64,000 nt of DNA, taken from the NCBI GenBank assembly GCA_032358165.1, contig JAALGY010000021.1:744001-808000 (forward strand), in the 5' to 3' direction. The notes under the pieces were generated by a model that had not been told where the DNA came from, did not search any database, and saw only the letters and a program-made list of their open reading frames with translations. The stretch's first letter is position 1. Each line of letters opens with the position of its first letter. Source of the DNA: Diplosphaera chodatii. Taxonomy: Eukaryota > Chlorophyta > Trebouxiophyceae > Prasiolales > Stichococcaceae. Position numbers and translations under genes: made by a program. Positions 56,727 to 64,000 of the stretch are shown in pieces.

Positions 56727-58609
56727 ATGCAGCCCGTCGTGATGCTGCAATACCTAACATTACTGGACCTGCTGAGCATGCAGGCCACCGCCCGGATTGC
56801 TGCTGAAAGCGTCAGTGGGTACGCTTGTTGTCGTCATCCTCGTGGTGGCATCCTCTCGATATTCCTGTCCCAGCCCTTCTCGCAGCAACGAGAGCATCAG
56901 CACCAGCAGCAAGTCCCAGGCTTCAGGTGAACAATGGAGTTGAATCGACCGTGCAAGCCTGGCCTAAAGTCTGCATATGTCAATGCAGTTTCATGTCTAA
57001 CGTCTGTGGCGATGCCTGCAGATCCAGTGGTCAGCACCCAGGCTCAGGAGGTGATATCCCGCTTTCACCTTGCGACGCGCTATGTGAAGCGCATGAAGGA
57101 TGTGGGCAAGAATGAGCTGTTCACGCTCACAATGTGTCCAGAGAAGTACAGCATTGGCAGCCGCACAACACCTGGTCAGGCAAGGCGCTGCATCGATTCA
57201 ACCCCTTGATTAGCGTTGAACAGCAACATAACCCCACATGGAGTACAGCTTCCTGTCGCCAGTCTCCTCGACATCGCTGAGCCATGGTGCATTTGTGCAT
57301 CGTAGGTCATCCCAGAGTATGTGGGCAACACATGCGAGGTGAGCTGCCTAGGCACACAGTCCGGTGCTGTAGACTGACCTGCAGAGGTTTTCAACACATT
57401 GCAATCGCTGAGCAGCTCCACTTTACATCGAGGTTCAATGTAATTGAGTCTGAGGTTCTGCATGTGCAACAGCCTTGGATTGCTCGTTTTGCCATCATAT
57501 TGCTCGATCGACTACTGGATCCAGGTGTGCTGAGGTGCTCAATCAGTGCCAACACATCACACATCGACAAGTGTGACTCTCCAGCATCTCGAGCGCGCAC
57601 TGATGCACAAAGCGCTTGCGTCACCATCTAATGCACCGTGCTGGCAGACATGAGGGGTCTTGAATGGTCTACGGGCTCATCAACGCTGTGGGTGCTGATG
57701 CGGGTGAAGCACCTCATTTCCATCGAGCACCACGCACGGTGGTCGGAGATGGTAGCCACACAGCTTTCACAGATCTTCAGTGCAGAGGTGAAGGGCATGA
57801 GGCCCACATTTCGAACCATCCGGTGATTGGCAATGCTGCCCTGCTGTCAGGTTTGCATGCATGCAACTGCTGTGTATAGCTGCGCAGGACCTCAAGCAGA
57901 GGTGGCAGCTGCACGCGGTGGAGCCGCTGCCAAATACGTCAGAGCGTGGCCCTGACAAGGAGGACCCCATCAAGTTTAGGTGCACAGCCCAGCACCTGTA
58001 ACCCTGCCCAAGCATACCCCAACAGATGTGCGCCTGGTCTGCGTGATCACCTGTGGAAAGGTTTCTACATGTTCAATGCATCCAGCTTGATCACTGACCA
58101 GCTGCATTCACAGGAAATACATTGATGCGGAGTTTCTGCCAGCCTCGGGCGGCATGTACGACTTCATCAGCGTGGACGGCAGAGCGCGCGTGCACTGCTT
58201 GAAGCGTGCATTGCCTCTGCTCAAGCCCGAGGGAGGCATCCTCATGCTGGTGTGTACCTGCTGCTGCACACTTGCAATTTCTCGGGTGCTAGTTGGGATG
58301 TCAGAGGTATTTCAAGGGGCCGTGCGCATGACGCTGTGCTGTGCCGACTGCAGGATAACTCGGAGCGGGAATGGTATGCAGATGCATTCGCAGCAGTGCC
58401 TGAGCACTGGCTTAAATTTGAGGACCTTGTCAACACAGGTAGTTTTCGTGCATTCAGCAGAGCGCATGCTCCTGTTGGTTGCACTCAGTCGACATGATGG
58501 TCATGTATAAGCTGCCTTACCAAACCCACCTATACGGTGCGCAGGAGAGCGCACAACAATCTGGGTCAGCTGCTTACCAGGCAAATGTGGGCTGGCCAGA
58601 GAAACTTGA
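56727..58609 (+). CDS. Class I methyltransferase-fold protein, probably secreted or membrane-linked
   Basis: SAM-dependent-methyltransferase-like protein; substrate unknown. Exons: 56727-56818, 56886-56926, 57022-57179, 57306-57333 (or to 57338), 57648-57787, 57888-57979, 58114-58249, 58354-58438, 58545-58609; about 278 aa. The N-terminus MQPVVMLQYLTLLDLLSMQ could be a signal sequence. The fold is marked by GLEWSTGSSTLWVL (SAM loop), VKHLISIEHHARWSEM, LHAVEPLPNTS, MYDFISVDGRARVHCLKRAL, LLKPEGGILML and DNSEREWYADAF. This resembles proteins annotated as methyltransferase-like in plants and bacteria, without a proven reaction. The join around 57174-57338 is ambiguous: either GT or GC donors give the same total length with different residues. 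Confidence 0.72.
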
Positions 58610-59046
58610 TCCCGAGAAGTAGCCCTCTAGTTAGCCTGACTCAAATGCTGAGCTTTGTGGTTGTCCTTGGTTTCTGTGGGTAAGATACGAGGAGGTAGCA
58701 AGCTGTGACAATGTCCTGTGTGGATTGCAAGATGACACAGCCACCTGACCAGTGTGCTATACTTACAACAGCAGGGCCGGACGTGATGAAGTACAATCAC
58801 ACGATGTCGCTATCAAATTCACCAATCATTGGTTCGCTCGCTGAGACGCTGGATGCTGACTGCTGATCAGAGCATGATGCTGTATTACATGCCCCTCCTT
58901 ACTCTGCCTCCTCATTCCGAGACATGCTGACCTGCACACAGTGATCACAGCGTTTACTCAGGAAGCTATAGCATAACAGTTGCAGGAGTCTTTCATCCGC
59001 AATGCACCACCACCAGCGTGCCAAGCACTGAGGGGAACCGTTGTCA
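58610..59046. other. Convergent intergenic region
   Basis: 437 bases between the methyltransferase-like stop and the LepA stop. It probably holds two 3' ends and possibly a last LepA exon. No separate gene seen. Confidence 0.35.
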
Positions 59047-62000
59047 TCATTGCAGACATAGTCCAACCCTGCTCACCATGGCCATGAAGGCTTCCTGCGG
59101 CACGTTCACCCTGCCCATGGACTTCATGCGCTTCTTGCCCTCTGCCTGCTTCTTGAGCAGCTTCTTCTTCCTGCAGACGTTGCAACATTGTAGGCATCAA
59201 GAGTCTTTGACGCAGAAAGAATGAGCCGAATGAGCACGATCCTCTGCATGCACAACGTTGATCTTGTACAATCTTGATTGGGGCTGCATGCGATGCGTCG
59301 CACCTGCTGACGTCTCCGCCGTAGCACTTGGCAAGAACATCCTTCCGGATGGCTGCGAGTGAGACAAGCGCGTGGTCAGCACACATGCGAGGTGTCACAT
59401 TGCACTGCACGGCTTGCATGCCAGCTGCTGCAGTTTCCAGTCAGGATACATGGCTGATGCACCTGTGATCTGTTCTGAGGCCACGACACGGGAACCGATG
59501 GCCGCCTGGATGGGGATCTGCAGCACACAGCAGCCCGCACTCAGTATGACGACATGCTGCAGCGGTCATGTCATAGACATGCACTGTAAGGCACATGTGG
59601 TCGACCGCTTGGATGAGTTGGGACAGGTAGGGGCACCTTGAACTGCTGCCGGGGGATGAGCTCCTTGAGGCGCTTGACCAGGCCGCGGCCCATGCGGTAG
59701 GCGTTGTCGCGGTGCACAATCAGCGACAGCGGCTCCACAGGCTCCCCATTCAGCTGCGACACAGCAGTGACGGTACACATGGTGAAGGGCGTGCTCTCGG
59801 GCCACGATGTTTATCGCGAGGACAGCGCTGTGCAGGCCGAAAGTAATCCCCCAGCTACCGTTGCTGTACCTTGATGTCCAGCCGCACAAGGTCGTTCTTC
59901 CTGTAGCCGATCAGCTGGTACTCCATCGAAGCGTAGCCCTGGCTGAGCGACTTCAGCTGGTCGAAGAAGTCTGTGACCACCTGCGGGCCATGCACAACGT
60001 GCATCGACAGAACCCTTGGCTGTAGTGACCCAGCAACTTGAGGGCACCCCAGGTGCGGTGGTGTCACGGCTGCATGCAGCACCATCCCAGAGCTTTGCTG
60101 AGGGGCCAGTGTTTGGTGGTGCACATGAGTCTTACGACACTCCAGGCTGGTGTCGACCAGAGGACAATTCGAGTGGGGAATTGCAAGGCATAACTCTCTG
60201 GGTCAATTTGCACCTCGGCAAGCGGCATCTCGTACACGAGGGTGGTACGGGCCTCTGTCATGTACTTCATGTCAACAAAGTCGCCGCGCCGCTCCTGGCT
60301 GAGCTCGATGAGCGATCCCACGTACTCCTTTGGCGTGATGATCTCCATCCTGTGGGCAGGCAGGCAGGACGCGAATGAGCCTCATATCAGGAACCCATCA
60401 CGGTAATCACGTGCTGTGGGTGCGCAATAGCATGCACAGAAGTGTTCAAACATAATGATGGTTGGCAGCTTGCAGCGTACTTGACATAGGGCTCCAGGAG
60501 GTGGTCCCTGACAGACTCGTCTGGCAGCTCAGTTGGGTTGTCCACCTTCACCTCGGTGCCATTCTTCAGCATGCAGCGGTACACCTGTGGACACCATCGT
60601 GCGACGGTGTCAACCCCTGAAATCTTGAATGGTTACGCCAGGAGCAAGCGCACTCAGGAACCAGTGGACGTGCACAGGCACAGGCTGTTGCGGGACAAGG
60701 CGACTGTGGCTTGCATCCACGGTGACCGATGTGCAAGACGACGCCTTGCGCTGCTCTGCGGGCGCACCACGGAGGGCGCGGTGGTGATGAGCTCCAGGTT
60801 GTACTCGCGCTCCAGGCGCTCCTGCACGATCTCCGAGTGCAGCAGCCCCAGGAAGCCGCACCGGAAGCCGAAGCCCATGGCCGATGACACCTGCAAGCAT
60901 GGTTGGGTGTGCGTCGCCATGGCGGGCCACAGGAGTAAGCTGGACACTGCGGCAACACATACGGGTCCGGCCTTGCAGTACATCCTGCGGATTTGCCCCG
61001 GAAATATGAGTTGCGGGCGGAGGGAGGGTGGCAGCACCTCGGGTTCGAACTGCAGTGCAGCGTCGTTGAGCTGCAGCTTGCCAAGCGCATCGCGCAGGTC
61101 CTCATACTGGTCGGCGTCAATTGGGAACAGGCCACAAAACACCATCGGCTGTGCCACCTGATACCTGCAGCCATGCAACCGGGATGTGACGAGTGCTCCG
61201 GCGCCTGTTGGTCACTCTGGGATGATTGTCGCACTGGCATTTGGGCATGCAGTGAGGAGTCACAGCATTGCTGCCTGGCCCAATGATCAGCAAACGGCAC
61301 TGTTCAGGAGCATTGATGTGCATCACAGCTGGTCGCACCCGGGCAGTGCTTCTGTGGCGCTGTTCTTTCTGCTGGTGATTGTGTCTCCGACCCGTGCATC
61401 CGCCACCTGCTTGATGGCTGCAGAGAAGTAACCCACCTCGCCCGCATACAGCTCATCGACCTGCATGTAGCAGTGAGCACAGCAACACGTCACTACCATC
61501 CCCACAGGTTGGCGAGCAAGCAGGACAAAGTAAGAGCCATGCATGTGTACTCTGGTCCTGTGTGTGCACTCGGGAATGACACCCACACCAGGCTGTGTCG
61601 GGGGGCCCTACCTCGATGGGCTTGGGAGACAGGACGCCAATATCATCAATGGTGTACTCTTTCTTCGTGTTCATGAGCCGCACGGTGTCGCCCCGCCGCA
61701 TCACGCCGTCCTTCACCCGGAAGTACACCACCACACCCTGCAGGACGCGGTTGTGAGCATCACATGGTGCATGACTATGTTGCAGCGTCGTGTGTACCAC
61801 AGCGCCTCAGTTCAGCTGCACAGCTGCCGCTTGTGCCTTGTAGGGGTCGTAGTAGCTGTCGAAAATGAGCGCCCGCAGCGGCTGCTCCAGGGTCTCTGGC
61901 GGCGGCGGGATCCGCTGCACCACTGCCTCCAGAATCTCATGGATACCAATGCCCTGCGCACATATCACACGCCTCAAGTCTCAGCACTGCACTGCACTCA

Positions 62001-63412
62001 AAACACGCACCATGTGACACGAGGACACATTACTGAGTGAACACTCGGGCCGCAGTTCACCCACCATTTTTGCTGAGCACTGGATGGCGTCACTGCAGTC
62101 CAGTCCGATGATCTCCTCTACCTCCCGCTTCACCCGCTCAACGTCAGCTCCTGCAACGGTGAAGTAGCACCTTTCGAGCATGGGCTTTTTGCTCGGCTTT
62201 GACCCTAACGCAACTCTTGACAGGTGCATCACGGCGCGCCTGGGTAATAGTCCCACCTGGCAAGTCGATTTTGTTAAACACTGGGATGATCTCCAGGTTG
62301 CTCTCGAGAGCAAGGTACACATTGGCAAGGGTCTGCGCCTCGACGCCCTGGCTAGCATCTACCACCAGCAGGCACCCCTCGCACGCCACCAGGGACCTAC
62401 TGACCTACATTGTCAGGATGGCATGGGCTTAGGATGTACCGGTAAAATTCCGTTTATCTGCTTGCGAGGGTGGCGCTCCAGCATCATGGAAGTAGCATGA
62501 CCCGTTTGGTTGTCACTCACTGCGCACCTCATAACTGAAGTCGACGTGCCCAGGCGTATCAATGAGGTCCAGTGCATACATGACGCCATCGCTGGCCCTG
62601 TAGCGCATACGGGCCTGGTTGAGTTTGATCGTGATGCCACGCTCGCGCTCCAGGTCCATGCCATCAAGATATTGTGCCTGCAGCAACCAGCAGGGCAGGA
62701 TCAGTCCCCTGAGCTCTTTATGTATTTTGCTCTGTCCGGCAAAATACTGATACCTTGCACAGATGTCTGGTAATCAGCCGCGTCTGCAGCTCACCTTCAT
62801 GTCTCTGCTGACCACTGTATCTGTCTTGATCAGCAGCTGATCTGCTATTGTTGACTTGCCATGGTCAATGTGTGCGATGATGGAGAAATTGCGTATTTGC
62901 TGTGTCGGCACCTGTGACGCAATGGGGATGTCTGGGCGTGGGACGACCACAGCCAGGGGATACGCCGTGCACGTAGCAAATGAATCAGGCAGGTTTTCTG
63001 GTGCTGTGCTGAGGCAGCGGCTGCGCACCTTGACGACCCGCCCATCAGCGTATTCCATATGGCTTTGCACATCGGCCGCCGGAGCCGCGATGGCCTGAGC
63101 AGCCAAGTATCGCCTGCACTGTCTGCTGCCGCGTGGTGCATGCTGTTGGGCCGCTGCTGGGTACCCAGCGCTGCCATGCTGTGGTGCGGCTTGCCGCGCA
63201 GGGCGGGACGGCAGCCAGCGCCTGGCAGGTGTATGGAAACACCTGAACGCTGAGCCGTTGCTACAAGATGGTGCGATGACTCTGCCTGCACAAGTCTGAA
63301 TCGCCTCCGACAGTGTCCCACCGCGAACTTCGGAAGCAGCAAAATTCATGTATGTTGCGTTGGCACAACCATGCATGCGTCTCGTGGCCAACAGAATCCG
63401 CCTTATATACAT
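59047..63412 (-). CDS. Organellar translation factor LepA/EF4
   Basis: Ribosome-bound GTPase that back-translocates or rescues stalled ribosomes in plastid or mitochondrion. Sixteen exons, about 770 aa: 62795-63412, 62528-62677, 62257-62404, 62065-62150, 61837-61953, 61612-61737, 61339-61460, 61038-61164, 60768-60890, 60481-60584, 60214-60349, 59870-59980, 59637-59753, 59463-59517, 59304-59352, 59047-59170. GTPase motifs: [20 protein letters not shown] (G1), [14 protein letters not shown] (G3), [10 protein letters not shown] (G4), QCSAKM (G5). LepA-specific parts: [50 protein letters not shown] and the C-terminal [20 protein letters not shown]. About 170 residues precede the GTPase, much longer than a plain transit peptide; the start codon and a possible intron there are unsure. 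The last residues may continue in another exon. The intron after 61837 has the GC donor AAG/GCACAA. Confidence 0.93.
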
Positions 63413-63662
63413 CTACGTCCTCATGTTTCGCAGTGATTCGGGCAACGTGCAGCGCTCTTGCTGTGACAATCGCACTCAACACAGGCTCAACACGCTCGCC
63501 CCAAAGGGCTTCAGACCTGTGGCATTTACGAGGTTTGCAGGTGGAGTTTGTACTTCTGAGCAGTAATGTAGAGACCATGCTGCAAACAGAGGTCCACTTC
63601 GTGGCCTCTTAGCGTTGCGTGCTGCACTCAAGCAGGATCAACGTGCGGCAAATCAAGCAACG

Positions 63663-63863
63663 ATGGGCCTGCTGGACCGTCTGGTCGGTCGCAACGGGGA
63701 GCGAGGCGAGGCACAGGAGCCGGCACAGTCCAGTGCCGAGCTGCTGGCAGACACCAGCTCTGGCAGCAGCTCCGCCTTAGACAGAACAGTGCCAGAATAT
63801 GCCCCAGGGCACTCTCCAGCCCCAGACCTGCAGCAAGGGCCAAGGCTATACAACCCTTACCAG
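63663..63863 (+). CDS. TIM23-like inner-membrane translocase, first exon only
   Basis: The open exon from 63663 encodes 67 residues starting MGLLDRLVGRNGER and ending with RLYNPYQ directly before a GTGCAG donor. RLYNPYQ is the N-terminal signature of plant TIM23, the channel of the mitochondrial presequence translocase. The stretch between is Ser/Ala-rich and hydrophilic, as expected for the intermembrane-space part. The membrane domain would lie beyond the right edge, so the call rests on a short motif. The start faces LepA, 250 bases away. Confidence 0.6.
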
Positions 63864-64000
63864 GTGCAGCCCTTGATGTATGCTCTGGCATCTACTCTGC
63901 AACATGTTGGCAAGTGTTGAAGTGACAGTCTGCGACCTTCTGGCTCACAAGGGATTCAGTGCTCTGATTCAAGCATCCGGCGGCCGCACGTGTTGGTCTC

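Noticed and set aside
1..64000. Prokaryotic features: operons, CRISPR arrays, insertion sequences, tRNA or rRNA genes
   Set aside because: Looked for by eye on both strands; genes are intron-split and no array, inverted-repeat element or structural RNA was evident.

Overview
This window is nuclear DNA of a green alga, most likely a chlorophyte of the trebouxiophyte (Chlorella-like) type. The grounds are: about 23 protein genes on both strands, each cut into many short exons by short introns (about 190 introns in 64 kb, mostly 50-150 bases, with GT or GC donors and TGCAG-type acceptors); moderately GC-rich exons; and plant-lineage proteins (Deg7-type double protease, hydroxyproline O-arabinosyltransferase, zinc-free plant-type FPG glycosylase, organellar LepA, TIM23 with the plant RLYNPYQ motif). 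The organism call is inference; no rRNA, tRNA, mobile element or CRISPR array is visible. Exon borders were read by hand from splice sites, reading-frame continuity and family resemblance. In nearly every gene the exon lengths add up to one uninterrupted frame.

Layout. 1-13.3 kb: CCT5 chaperonin (-, cut by the left edge), Alba nucleic-acid-binding protein (+), FIS1 (-), an unassigned beta-strand-rich protein (-), glucosidase II alpha (+, 20 exons). 14-20.2 kb: BRCT protein with a cysteine-rich C-terminus (+), pyroglutamyl peptidase (-), FMN-binding split-barrel/DUF2470 protein (+). 20.4-31 kb: CCDC97-like protein (-), Rsm22/METTL17-like mitoribosome assembly factor (+), Ste20-family kinase (+). 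31.6-42.5 kb: EXTL/GT64 glycosyltransferase (-), BolA (-), Deg7 (+, 27 exons), small basic DUF3245-like protein (-). 44-50.7 kb: DCRHYVN-motif protein (-), bacterial-type glucokinase (+), mitochondrial [2Fe-2S] ferredoxin (-). 51-64 kb: HPAT (+), FPG DNA glycosylase (-), methyltransferase-like protein (+), LepA/EF4 (-), start of TIM23 (+, cut by the right edge).

How the genes relate. This is a set of independent housekeeping genes, not an operon or island. Several share a compartment: mitochondrion (FIS1, BolA, Rsm22, ferredoxin, TIM23), secretory pathway glycan work (glucosidase II, EXTL, HPAT) and plastid (Deg7, LepA, probably the split-barrel protein). Many neighbours are head-to-head with 250-620 bases between start codons, so shared promoters are plausible.

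I did not find a clearly new multi-gene system. The most unusual features are: about 11 introns (roughly 6%) that can only be spliced with a GC donor; a BRCT protein with an unrecognised Cys-rich tail; a pyroglutamyl peptidase with Gln where the catalytic Glu should be; two conserved-looking proteins I cannot name; and a poorly explained 1.3-kb stretch before the glucokinase.
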